Source: Populus alba (lineage: Eukaryota > Streptophyta > Magnoliopsida > Malpighiales > Salicaceae). Taken from it: 64,000 nt of DNA. Each line of letters starts with the position of its first letter. Within the stretch, counting starts at the first letter, position 1. The notes beneath the pieces were generated by a model. It made no database searches. It saw only the letters and a list, made by a program, of their open reading frames with translations, and had not been told where the DNA came from. Positions 44,746 to 55,912 of the stretch are shown here, piece after piece. The position numbers and the translations under genes are program-made. The DNA lies in contig NC_133296.1 of the NCBI RefSeq assembly GCF_005239225.2, forward strand, positions 7,254,001 through 7,318,000. The letters run 5' to 3'.

Positions 44746-46046
44746 TTACAAATTTAATGTTTTTTTAAAAAAAATTAAACTAAAACAGCGGCGGAGCTGG
44801 AGGAGGAGGAGGCTGGTTGTTGCAGAATCATACGACCAAAAAGGAGCAGCACATGGATCATCACCCATCTTTGATCTAATCTCCATAACCATTTGACGAA
44901 GATGATCATAATTCATCGAGAGGCATTCATATTGTTGTTTCAAGGCTATGAACTCCTCTGACTGAGTGCTTGATACTGATGGAGAGCACCCAACAGTTGA
45001 GACACCATGGGCCAACCCCAAGTTTTCAGTCGTAGTGTTGGAGAGCCCGTAGACTTGATTTTTATCGAGTCCACCAGACGATTCGACCTCCATCCACAAA
45101 TCCGGATTGAAATCCGGATGGGTCGAAGTATCGTTCCCATATCTCTCCCTCAACCGGCTATTATAGGTCTCATGAATTTTTTTTTTTTAAAAAAAATCAT
45201 CATATTTAATTCAAGAAAATAATAACTTATGAAATAAAATGATTGAATGAAAATACCACAAATTGCTGAGCACGGTTGTCCATGTACTGCTATACCCCCT
45301 TTTAGCAATCTTGACTCCGCACATGCGTCTCTACAAATAGCTTCATTGGACTCAACTCACGTCCAAGAGACGTAGCCTGTAAGGAAAAAAAAGATTGCAA
45401 GTTAAATATATTTATAAGCAACAACAAATTAATTAACGATATATTTCATTTAAATTAATCTTATCATCCGCTTTGCATGTGCGCTGAATGGGATGGAGCC
45501 ACCGGTGTGCATGGTATCGAATTGTGAATTTGCCTGTTCCGGTTGCCGGCTCTGACTATGAGCGCCGTGAGAACCGCTCAAACATCACGTGCTCAATATA
45601 TGCTGCCCATATATCTCCCGAGATGAATGGCGGTTTGAATTCCCGCCAAACCACCCCTTCATTCCATCCTTCAATATCGTTGTCCCTTGCATATCCTTTT
45701 CGCTTTTTTTTGGGTGTCATACCAAAAAATTCACGCAACCTACTTCTATAGTAACCAATTAAAATTTAGAACATAAAATTATAAATAAAAAATAAATATT
45801 ATTTTCAATGTTACATAGTTGTCGCGTGATTCTCCATACCCTCCTAACAACATTGTTGTTCGTGCTATCCCACTCAAATTTATTCGGTGTATATAAATAA
45901 TTCAATTAAATAAAAATATTACAAGATATAAAATTATAAAAATTATTTATTAAAAATAAACTGGAAATTAAAAATTAACACCTGCTTGAAATCGCCGAAA
46001 CCAGGCATCGATATTAGGTCTCCACTCAGGAGGTTTGGAGACTTGA
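44746..46046 (-). pseudogene. Transposase_24-like CACTA protein remnant
   Basis: Minus-strand blocks in order: PPEWRPNIDAWFRRFQAG (about 46036-45982), YTPNKFEWDSTN with RRVWRITR (about 45900-45825), EGWNEGVVWREFKPPFISG and YIEHVMFERFSRR (45738-45556), HTGGSIPFSAHAK (about 45515-45477), LGRELSPMKLFVETHVRSQD (about 45365-45306), then RERYGNDTSTHPDFNPDLWM and SVSSTQSEEFIALKQQYE (45153-44920). This matches the second protein of plant CACTA elements. In-frame stops at 45302-45304 (TAA) and 45290-45292 (TAG), plus frameshifts, show it is dead. A coiled-coil-like stretch precedes a proline-rich tail near 44790. Confidence 0.8.
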
Positions 46047-46099
46047 CTTTATTAAAACAATGGAATCTCCATCGATGATTTAAATGCCGATGTTATTGT

Positions 46100-47519
46100 T
46101 CTAGTAGCCTCAATGTTTGTGAACCTGAAATTAAATAAAATTAATTAGTTGTTCATAAATTATGTTATAAGTATTAAAAAAAACTAAAACCTAAACAAAC
46201 TTATATTGAGAGGTAATCCTTCCATTGTGCTTGGTACTTGGGGGTGAATTGACCCTCCTATGAAGTCACACCGCTTCTGCGTTGTAAAACCGTGCTAAAA
46301 GAGGCAGCATCACAAGTTGGCGCAGATACCTCACCGTGATCAGCACCTAAGGAGATGTCCTCATCGCTGTTAGAAGAACTAGTTACGACTGTCCACTGAC
46401 AACGTGCTGTAGATTTCATTTGATGCATCTACACAAATGTATATGAATTATTACATAATTAACTTTGATTATTTTTTAAAAAAAATCGACAGCACCTCCC
46501 CGATACTGGAGACTACTCACAGTTTTCAAACCTGCAATCTTTACAATAACCATAATCCAATTAACTCTAGCAATATCATATATACAACCTAACATCTATA
46601 GAAATTCAATCATTTAAAAAAATTCGATAGTACCTCCCTATATTAGAGACTACCTATAGTTTGTCATTACCTACAAATATTGATAATTACACAAATATTG
46701 CAAAATCAACTCTATACAACATAACATCTATAGAAATTCAACATCAATATATTTTCAACTAACATCAATACAAATTCATAAATAACAATTAAAATTAATC
46801 AAAATAATAAACAACATAACAAACAATAATATCCTAAAATTAAGATAAACTAATTAAATTTAATTCTATATTTCAATTAACATTTAAAACATAAATTCAA
46901 CAATAACAATTATGGCAATACAAACAATAATCTCCTAAAATTAAGATAAACTAATTAAATTTAATTCTATATTTCAATTAACATTTTAAACATAAATTCA
47001 ACAATGACATTTATGGCAATACAAACAATAATATCATAAAATTAATAAATAAAAAGAAAAACTAAAGAACACTACACAAAACATCCTAAACACAAAACAA
47101 ACAATACACAAAACTAAAAAACTCTATATAAATTCAAAATAAATTTAGGAATAAAAAATGCTTACCTTAATAGTGTGTTGATTTCAAGATTTTATCTACA
47201 AACAACACACAAAACAAAGAACACCAAAAAAAATAATCATAATTAAAATAAAAAAATAAAAAAAAAATAGAAAGATAAAGAAAAGAATAAAACTAACACC
47301 AAAACAATAAAACCTCTTATAAAAACTTAATACAAATGGAGAGGAGAAAAGAAATAGAGATGAAGAGCTGAGAGAAAAAATGAACCAGGAGGGGGGGAAG
47401 GTTTTATATTACAATGTTTCCGACAGAATAACGTAATGTTCGTTGATAATTAATTGATATTTGCACCAAAATTTTTGAAAATCCCGCCAGACTTTTTGGT
47501 TCATTGGTAAACGCGAGTC
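46100..47519. other. AT-rich internal non-coding part of the CACTA element
   Basis: Between the two transposition-gene remnants. Contains the 101-bp tandem repeat (46822-47060) and AT-rich filler. Around 47415-47510 there is TTCCGACAGAATAACG and ATTGATATTTGCACC, diverged relatives of the subterminal repeat vocabulary. The N-terminal part of the Transposase_24-like frame may lie at 46200-46420 but was not read with confidence. Confidence 0.4.
46822..47060. repeat. 101-bp tandem repeat, about 2.3 copies
   Basis: Copies start at about 46822, 46923 and 47024, each opening AACAATAAT and running through 'aaattaagataaactaatta'. The third copy breaks off near 47045. Lies inside the CACTA element; non-coding. 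Confidence 0.9.
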
Positions 47520-48420
47520 AGAGCACGAGTGCTTTGGATTTGTCGTGTCTGTTGGTGATGCAAACCTCATGATCATGTGGTCACGCAACCCACAATCAAG
47601 ATTGAGATCTGATCCCGGAAAGCCAAAAGAGGTCTGATAAGAGTATGACACAATGGAAACCTGCCCCAATGAACCAACACTATTGAGATGAGTAGAATGA
47701 CGCCACGAAGCCAGTTAATCTTCAATAAGTTAGATTCAGTTCGTTCAAGAACTGAAGAATGCAAGAGTTAAAACTAAAATTTAGAATAATATTCATCAAA
47801 GCTGCCAAAATTTTGGCCTACATGAGTTTAAATAGTTCTTGAAAAGTTAACCCTAATGGACCCCTTATGTGGACTTATATGAGGTCCACTCAAAACTGGC
47901 CCAAAACCCTAAACTGAAAAGCCCATAACCTGATCCAAACAAGCTTTGGATCCTAGCTCAAAATAAAGTTTTAATTAAGCCCAAAAATTAAATAAAATAA
48001 TAAAAAATAACTAATATGTCATTAAATACCACCAGCCCTTCTTTCCTTGTGTAGCTAGGATGAATAAATCCTTATAAGAAAAGGATTCTGAAACATTAAT
48101 GAATCACCGTCACACTTGTAGATTATATTGCAGCTCATTAAAGATCCTTGTGGAACTAGAAAATTCCCAAACCAGTTGCCTTGTAGGAAAAGAATCCTTA
48201 GGAAGTCCACAAGTCAAATGGAAGTAAATAACAAAATTCGTCTGTTGACCAGTATTGCGGTTCCTTCCCGAACTCCGATTGACCTGAATTTTTAGCTCGA
48301 GAGAGTAAAACATATTTGGAGAGTCCACATAAAATATTAGCCTGATCCAACAATCAGATTGAAAATTATGACAGTTGCCGTGAACCTAGATTGTTGCGCT
48401 TTTTACGCCAAAATCTGAAT
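47520..48420 (-). mobile_element. Probable LTR-type insertion inside the CACTA element
   Basis: On the minus strand this stretch reads like the promoter and R-U5 part of a plant LTR: 'cggcaactgtcataattttc' early, 'ggcttaattaaaactttatt' and 'ttttgggccagttttgagtg' in the middle, and 'tggcttcgtggcgtcattct' with 'ggttcattggggcaggtttc' near its end. It interrupts sequence that otherwise uses CACTA subterminal vocabulary on both sides. No exact ends or target duplication could be read, and no polyprotein is present. Assignment is from memory of similar repeats. Confidence 0.4.
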
Positions 48421-48539
48421 CTGACTTTACTTGGGTTGTGTCATAGGGCTGAACCGTATCAGGTAGTAACCAGGCATTTTGACAGGCGTGCGCTTTGGAA
48501 TATGCACCAACAGTCAGTATATTCGTTAGTGATTATGGC

Positions 48540-48715
48540 AGGGACTCTAATTTTTTTACAACTCTCGGTCAAATACTGACAGGTGCTAGTCCATCGGTAT
48601 AGCCATCGATGATTGTGGCAAAATTTCATAAATTTTTTTCAACTCTTGGTATAATACCGATGGGTTCCATGCCATTGGTAGTTCCACCGGTGAAACTATC
48701 AATATTTTTACAGCT
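48540..48715. repeat. Internal cluster of CACTA subterminal-type repeats
   Basis: Diverged forms of the terminal vocabulary (CCATCGGTA, ACCGATGGG, CCATTGGTAG, TCCACCGGTG) occur here in the middle of the element, just past the DUF4216-like remnant. They may be the far end of one of two joined elements, or an internally duplicated array. Confidence 0.55.
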
Positions 48716-48879
48716 TCTCCATGTATTTATGTCTATCCTCCTGCACAAAATCTTGAATTGCAAACTTACAGCACGCACAACACAATAACAAGAGCTGAAA
48801 ATTAAAGAAGAAAAAATATTTCATGTTCCAAAATATCATCCTTAATATTACATTATAAAAATAAGGCTTTATAACATGT

Positions 48880-49690
48880 TTAGTCAGAATTTTCATCTTC
48901 ATCCTTAATTGAATTGTTATCATTAACTTTATCGCACTCTTCAATGTGGTTATTATCTTCTTCATTAACATTCTCTGGTCCACTAGAGCTCAAAACAACA
49001 TTCAACTCCTTTGCGTCAACATTAACAAGATTATCATCGAAAACATGAAAATTTAAATTCTCTTCTAAGTTAATCGAAAGAGCAACTCAGTATGGTTTAA
49101 CCAACTCACTAGCTTGAAAGACTTCATTTATCACATTTGTGTCTTCGTTCTCATCCTTAACAATCTCGACACTACCCATTGGTTTTGTTTTTAAAATGGA
49201 TAACCAATCAACTCTTGATCGATCCTTTTTAAAGGAAGGGGTGTATATGTAATAAACTTGTTGGCATTGCTTTGCGAAAACAAAGATGTCGTTTATGTTG
49301 CGGTGTCTAGCTTTTGAGTTGATTTCAACGAGAACATAGTGAGGATCTACTCCAATTCCTCTGTTAGTTGTGTCATACCAATAGCATTTGAATTAAAAAC
49401 CTCTATTCTGCTCGCTATGATATTGCAATTCGATGACCTCTTCAATCTAATGTAGTAGTAATTAACTTCAAACTCACTAAAAGTCGATCCCTTAATACAA
49501 ATATCGATGTTGTATGTCTTTCTTCCATGCCTGTATTCTTCAGTATGAAAGACATATCCATTGACAAAATACTCGTTATAGCACTTTGACTTTTCTTTAG
49601 GGACTTAGGCTTAGTAAAAGACAGTGAAATAGTAGCATTACCTCCCATTTGATAAACCTTGTATATTAAATACAACAATAATCAATAAAC
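48880..49690 (-). pseudogene. DUF4216-like domain remnant of the CACTA transposase gene
   Basis: The minus strand gives SFKKDRSRVDWLSILKTKPMG and SVEIVKDENEDTNVINEVFQ in the 49230-49110 region when read in frame (the first of these shortened: DRSRVDWLSILKTKP), preceded by GIGVDPHYVLVEINS and followed by an acidic Asp/Glu/Asn-rich tail. Such sequence is the DUF4216 tail of plant TNP2-type genes. Frames change several times (for example near 49400), so it is not intact. Confidence 0.65.
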
Positions 49691-50220
49691 AGATATTATG
49701 TAATATTGGCGTACAGTTAATTACATTGCAAGAGATAATGAGTTTGTGATAGGACTTACATGTGTTCTAAACCATGTGGTAAATTCTTCATCTTGTAATT
49801 GAAAGATCTAGGATTTCGGTCAGCTGTAGTTATTGGACAGTAAGTATACCGTCGATGTTGCCTTCAAGATTGTTCCAAATTATATGAGGTTTTGGTATCA
49901 TAAAATATAAATAGTACACTTTTGACAAAGTTTAAGTCAACCATCTACTTACTTAATAAAAGGTCTCAGCTCATCACGGTTAAATAGGACATAATTGTTT
50001 GCTTATCTGAACTCTCTTTTCGAATATCTTCCCTTTATGGCATTTTTAGGTGTGGGTCGTCATCCAAGATTGGAGAATATTGACAAGTTTTCACTTGAAG
50101 GCACTTCACCACCATCATCATGCCATGGAACACAGTTGATCTTCGCTCTCAAATGAGATTCGAAATAGTATGAGATAAATGCAATCTTTTTTAAAAAAGA
50201 AAGATTGAACAAGTACCTGC

Positions 50221-50224
<4 letters not shown>

Positions 50225-50253
<29 letters not shown>
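50225..50253. repeat. (AT)n microsatellite in the CACTA element
   Basis: Uninterrupted AT dinucleotide run between the DUF4218-like and DUF4216-like remnants. Confidence 0.9.
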
Positions 50254-50256
<3 letters not shown>

Positions 50257-50299
50257 AAAAAATATAAAAAAAACATTTAATTATGAATTACATAGCAAC

Positions 50300-52560
50300 T
50301 GTAATATCTAACCTCTCGAATGAATACATCCATCTATACTGGACCGGTCCTCCAACTTTTACCTCAAACGGTAAATGTACGAGTAAATGCTCCATTGAGT
50401 CAAAAAAATAATTGAAAGAATATCATCTCAAGTTCGCATATTGTCTCGACGATATTCGTTTCAAGACTTTCAATGTGATCAACATTCAACTTGCTAAAGC
50501 ATATATGTTTGAAGAAATGATTGATCTCCGTTAGTGCATTTCATATCCCCTTTGGCAACAAATCATGAAAAGCTAATGGGATGAGTGTTTGCATAAACAC
50601 ATGGCAGTTATGACTCTTCATTCCATATAATCTTCATTCCTCTGTATTAACTAGCCTTGATATGTTCAAGGCATGTCCATCGGGCAAACACAGACTCTTA
50701 AGCTATTTGTAGACTAATAGTTGTGCATTTTTCTCTAACACGAAGCTTGCTCTTGGTTTTGCGACCTGTGACCCATTACAAACCAACTTCATATTTTTAC
50801 GGTTACAAAACAACGATATATCCAATCTAGCATTGATGTTGTCCTTTGTCTTCCCCTTCACATCAATGACAGTGTTGAAAATTTTCTCAAACACATTCTT
50901 TTTAATATGCATGATGTCAAGGTTATGGCGGAGAAGATTGGTCTTCCAATAAGAAAGCTCCTAAAAGATACTTCGCTTCACTCAATTATGGGTCAAACCA
51001 AAATTAGAAAACTTCTACTTAGAGACCAAACACAATGTCATCATAATTTAACACAAGATCAAGCAATTCTTCACCAGAAAGACGTAGGGGTGCAACATCC
51101 TTTTCAACTCTACCAACAATGAAATCCTTTTTGTTCTTTCTGTACTTTTGATTCGATGGTAAGAAACGACGGTGACAGTAAGAAAAAAAAGAGCTTTACC
51201 CCCGCTTGTTAGCGTGATGCCTTGTTGTTCTCCATACAGTATGGACATGCTAGCTTTTCATGCATGCTCCAACCAGAAACCATTCCATAAGCTGGGAAAT
51301 CATTAATAGTCCACATCAAAGCCGCTTTCATAACAAAATTTTGTCTCCTCGAGATGTCATAAGTTAAAGCTCTAGAGGACCATAATTGCGTCAACTCATC
51401 AATCAACGGATAAAGACAAACATCTATATTCCACCCTAGACTGCTCGAACTTGGTATGACCATAGATAAAAACATGAACTCCAGCCTTATACGCATCCCT
51501 AGTGGCAAGTTATAAACCGTCAGTATGATCGGCGAATAAGAATGAGTAGCAAATGACCCAAATGGGTTGAATCCGTCTATACACAACCTAAGACGCACGT
51601 TCCTTGATTCAGCTGAAAAGTGAGGATGCACACTGTTAAAGTGTTTCCAAGCTTTGCCGTTAGAAGGATGCACCATCACTCCATCAACTGCATGATGTGA
51701 TTGGTTCCATGTCATTTGCTTAGTAGTCCTTGGTGACATGAATAACCTCTGCAGTCTAGGTGTGATTGAAAAGTATCTAAGTGTTTTATATGCCATGAGA
51801 GTCTTCCCTCTACCAGTTCTGGGTTTGTAACAGGAATGCCCACATGTCATGCACTCGGTCAGCTCAGCATTTTCAAGGTAGTAAAACATGTAGAAGATAG
51901 GGAATACGTTAATTTTTTAGTATCCTAAACTAAGGGGTTTCATCATGGACTTGGCAGCATAGAAGTTCTCTTTTAGCATGTTCCCTTCAGGTAAAATGCT
52001 TCTCATCTATTCGATAATCTTGTCATAACCGGCCTCACTCAACCCATGATCTGACTTGATGTGAACACATGTGCTACGGCCGATAATTTACTATGGTTCT
52101 TGCAGCCATATCATAATGGTTCATTAGGATCTTTCAATAGATAAAAAAACATTGTTGTATCTGCATTAGGTTCTTCTTCTACGATTGGACATTCATTGAC
52201 ATTACCTTTACTCATTCTCATTGCATCCATAACCATATTCCTGTAAGGATTACTATTGTCATTTCCAACTTTATGCATGTTGCTAGTACTAGAAGTTAAC
52301 CCAACCACCCTTTCTACCATGCTCTCATTAGGAACAAATAGTTCCCCGTGTGCATACCAACATAGATAATCCTCCATGAACCCTTTTGACTAGAAGATGC
52401 ATCGTTACAACATCTTGATACAAAAACTTTTTATTTTTACAATTCCTGTATGGACACCTAATATCGCCATTAGTAAAATTCCTTGGGATAGATGTTGCAA
52501 AATTAATGAAACTCTGAACCTCATTACAATAATCCATCCTCCGCAATTCTTAGGGTGAGT
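50300..52560 (-). pseudogene. TNP2-type CACTA transposase remnant
   Basis: Catalytic transposase of a CACTA element, broken. In minus-strand order: transposase-associated domain with IRCPYRNCKNKKFLYQDVV (52546-52328), a frameshifted continuation (52377-52111), the TNP2 core with ENAELTECMTCGHSCYKPRTG, ITPRLQRLFMSPRTTKQM, HFSAESRNVRLRLCIDGFNP, SLGWNIDVCLYPLIDELTQL and AACPYCM-like LACPYCMENNKA (51889-51209), then IKKNVFEKIFNTVIDVKGKT and LVCNGSQVAKPRASFVLEKN (50912-50703), ending at a premature TAG where the family has Trp. DUF4218-like VHLPFEVKVGGPVQYRWMY lies at about 50390-50325. Multiple stops and frameshifts mean it cannot make active transposase. Confidence 0.9.
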
Positions 52561-53099
52561 CCCGATACATCTATGAACGATCATTCATGACTTCTATCGA
52601 ACCTCTATAAAATTATGACGACAACATGTATTAATTAATTAATTATGTTACGTAAATAAACATACAAAAATATTAGTTTACCCCGACATTATCCAACAAA
52701 CTAAAAAAACACTTATGTTAAATATTCATTATCAATTATCAACTATCAACGTCCATACAAATTTATACATATATAAATTTATGGAAATCACAACTTCACA
52801 ATAGAATTGATAAAAATTAAAATGGACCCGTTAAACAAGCTATTATTTATTTCATCATAACACATCTAATTCAGTGTAATTCAAACAAAGTTTCAACAAT
52901 TTATAAACAAATATAATTTAACAAAATCTAAAACAAACTATAACAACTACAAAATTATACATTCATACTACAAGTTTCTTTGACAAATAACAATCAAACA
53001 AGTACATATGTTAACAAAAAAACATACTCTAAAAATACAATATAATTAACATTTAAATGTTAAAACTAAAAAGGATAATTTTACTTAATAAAATCCACG
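52561..53099. other. AT-rich 5' part of the CACTA element
   Basis: Between the transposase remnant and the right subterminal array. Very AT-rich, no coding frame seen. It would correspond to the untranslated first exon or first intron of the transposase gene. Confidence 0.4.
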
Positions 53100-53134
53100 T
53101 CATCACACCGTTACAACTTTCTAAAAAACTATAT

Positions 53135-53329
53135 ATAATCCGTCGGTGATATGATCAATATATACCGATGGACTTTTTCTGTCAGTATATACCAACCATA
53201 TCACTGACGGATATTTTCTATCGGCATATACCAACAGAATTAGAGACGAAATTATTTTCGTCAGTAAAAATTACCGATGAAAAAATTCCATCGGTAATTC
53301 CATTGGTTTTCGTCGATTTTCTAGTAGTG
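53135..53329. repeat. Right subterminal array and terminal inverted repeat of the CACTA element
   Basis: Copies of ATCCGTCGGTGA, ATACCGATGGA, TCACTGACGGAT, TTACCGATGAA and TCCATCGGTAATTCC fill this stretch. It ends in TTTTCTAGTAGTG at 53317-53329, the terminal inverted repeat. Confidence 0.88.
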
Positions 53330-53524
53330 GATGTTATGGTCATAAAAATTAATTATTTTAATTTAAATAAATAAAATAATATAGAGTAAGTAAAGAGTCA
53401 ATCTCACGAAGAAGATCTAGTTCAGGTCTTTATAGTAAATGATTCAAAGTTGGGGGTTATAAGGTTATCTAAGCTATGCTATAGTGAACACAATAAAATA
53501 ATCAAGCTAAATTAAATAATTCGA

Positions 53525-54475
53525 AACTTATCAAGAGAAAAATCTTGATCTAAAGTAAACGAACTATGAAATCAAAACTAATCATTGAAATGATTCAATT
53601 TACATTCTGATATCTATCTTTTTTTAATATTAGTTAGTTAACTAACCATAACCATTAAACAATTACAGTGTTCACATTAATAATTTAATTTAATGGCATC
53701 CTTAAGAACTAGATAGGTTGATAAATCTAGACAACATAACTATTTGTAGTCTATGTTTTATTTAATTGAATATTTTCTCTAAGATTAACAACATAGATTT
53801 TCCATAATAATTAAACCTAGTCGCTTCACAACATTTGCCTGTTTGAGAGTGTGGTTGCGGTTGCTTTTCAAAGTGTTTTTTACTCAGAAATGTATCAAAA
53901 TAATATTTTTTTTATTTTTTAAAAATTATTTGTGATATCAGCGCATCAAAAATGATCTAAAAACACCAAAACATATTAATTTAAAGCAAATAAAAAAAAT
54001 TAATTTTTTTTCAAAAGCACTTTTGAAAACACAAAAACAAAAAATATCACAACTTCAATTTTGATAGCAAACTTAGCAATAAATTGGTTTAGAATAATAA
54101 TTTAGAATCTGCTGTAACAATCAAACTAAACAATCACAGTGTTTACACTAGTAAACAATCAAGAGAAAAACCTTGGTCTCAAGTAAACGTCCACCTATAG
54201 AAATCAAAACTAATAATTGAAATAATACGTCAATTTATATTCTGAATATGTATCTTTTTTTAATATTAATTAGTTAACTAACCATAACCATTAAACAATT
54301 ACAATGTTTACACTAGTAATTTAATTTAATAGCAATCTTAAGAACTAGATAGGTTGATAAATCTAGATAGCATAACTATTTATAGTCTATGTTTGATTTA
54401 ATTGAATATTTTCTTTAAGATTAACAACATAGATTCACCATAATTATTAAACCTAGTCGCTTCATAAGTTTAAAA
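53525..54475. repeat. Direct duplication of about 310 bp, split by a MITE
   Basis: Copy 1 (about 53525-53832) and copy 2 (about 54158-54475) share long phrases such as 'ttagttaactaaccataacc', 'aagaactagataggttgata' and 'aacctagtcgcttca'. They lie in the same orientation, about 630 bp apart. Copy 1 is followed at once by the MITE at 53833-54045. Non-coding. Confidence 0.9.
53833..54045 (-). mobile_element. MITE, copy 3, with an apparent 8-bp target duplication
   Basis: A 213-bp AT-rich insert flanked by TTCACAAC (53825-53832) and ATCACAAC (54046-54053), 7 of 8 identical. The neighbouring duplicate (ending near 54475) lacks the insert, giving an empty-site comparison. It carries the family phrases (GGTTGCTTTTCAAAGTG, AAAATAATATTTTTTTTATT, GATATCAGCGCATCAAAA). 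An 8-bp duplication is typical of hAT-related MITEs. Inverted relative to the copies at 35363 and 39184. Confidence 0.75.
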
Positions 54476-55854
54476 TATACAAAACTACCGGTTTTGATAG
54501 CAAACTTAATAGTAAATTAGTTCAGAATAATAATTTAGAATTTGCTCTAACAATCAAATTAAACAATCATAGAAAATAAGCATAGAAAAACATTTATATT
54601 CATCATATAAACTGAAAGGAAAAGATAGAATATATCTCATAATTTTTTAAATTAGAAGGTTTCTATATCCTTTCAACCAAAAACAATAACTTAGCCTTGC
54701 ATGTCTATCCGAAAAACTAATAAAGAAAACAAATGAAAACAATCATTAATTTTTGGGTAAAAGAGAAAAATGGGGGAGTTTTCTTCTTCTTTTTGGCCGC
54801 CTCCTCTCTTTCTTTTTATTTGATAGGAAAACATAATCAATGCATCCCTCTAATATGTTTGTATTCTCCTAAAAAATAAAAATAGTCATTTTCAAAGTAG
54901 ACAATCTACATTTAAATAAATTGAACTTGTTTCTTCTCAAAACCTGTCTACTGACAGGCATTTTATGGGTGTCTTAAAAAAATTATATCTCTCATATGAG
55001 CTTTTTTTTTTTTTTTTGTTGATATTTGGTAGGTTGATCAGGTCTTTGAGTTAGGAATCCAAATAAATTGAGTTTTTGCATCAATAAATTTCTCTAATTC
55101 AAGATATTCAAGTCTGAATAGTCAAAGGTCAAAATTGGCAAAATATGAGACTTGTCTTTGAAGGCTGTGATTTCTATGCTTTTTTAATTTTTTTTTTATT
55201 GTTCCTGCCATATATATTTATAGAAGAGGTATGGATATTAACTTTCTAATGCACTAGAATCACTTTATTTTGACCTCAACAACTCTAGTTCTGCATAAAC
55301 CATCGATTAGAGGTCAAATTTATCAATATTCGAGACAAGTTGGAATATGGTCTGAATTTTATCTTCAATTCACTCTTTTTTTTTTGATTCTTACATCAAA
55401 ACATAAAACAAAGATTATCAAAGCATTTATATAATAAAACATGAACAAAATACTAGATAATATAGATAAAACTATCAAAATAATATGGTTACATCGATGA
55501 AGGTATGTATGTATTTGTATTTATAGGAGAGATAATGGAGGAAGACTTTTACCCATAGACGAGAGTTGGGAGGAAGGTACTAAAGGTGGAGGCATGTAAG
55601 GCAACCTCCAACTCTCTTAGCTTGTACAAGATTGGTGGGCCACGTTACGCCACACACCATATAAAAATAATTTTCAATATAAAAAGAAGGCTTATGTAAT
55701 GTTAATGTGTTTTTAAATCTAATTGAGTTCAATAAGTTTGTTTCATTCATTTATATGATAATAAATAAAAAAAAATCACGGTAAAAAAAATCAAACTAAA
55801 TAAAAAAAATATGATGCTCGATTCTCAGCCAACCTAATAATGAAGGACGGGGAT

Positions 55855-55912
<58 letters not shown>

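Larger units (their letters stand above)
43697..53329 (-). mobile_element. Decayed CACTA (En/Spm) DNA transposon, about 9.6 kb
   Basis: The right end at 53329 reads, on the minus strand, CACTACTAGAAAATCGACG, a classic CACTA terminus. The proposed left end at 43697 reads CACTAAGAGAATCTGTCG on the plus strand, a degenerate match. Flanking triplets are GCT (43694-43696) and GAT (53330-53332), 2 of 3 identical, so the 3-bp target duplication is only approximate. Subterminal arrays of CCGTCGGTAA/TTACCGACGG-type repeats lie at both ends. Transcribed leftwards inside are TNP2 with DUF4218 and DUF4216-like sequence, then a Transposase_24-like frame, all with stops or frameshifts. The right end is firm; the left end is inference. 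Confidence 0.75.
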
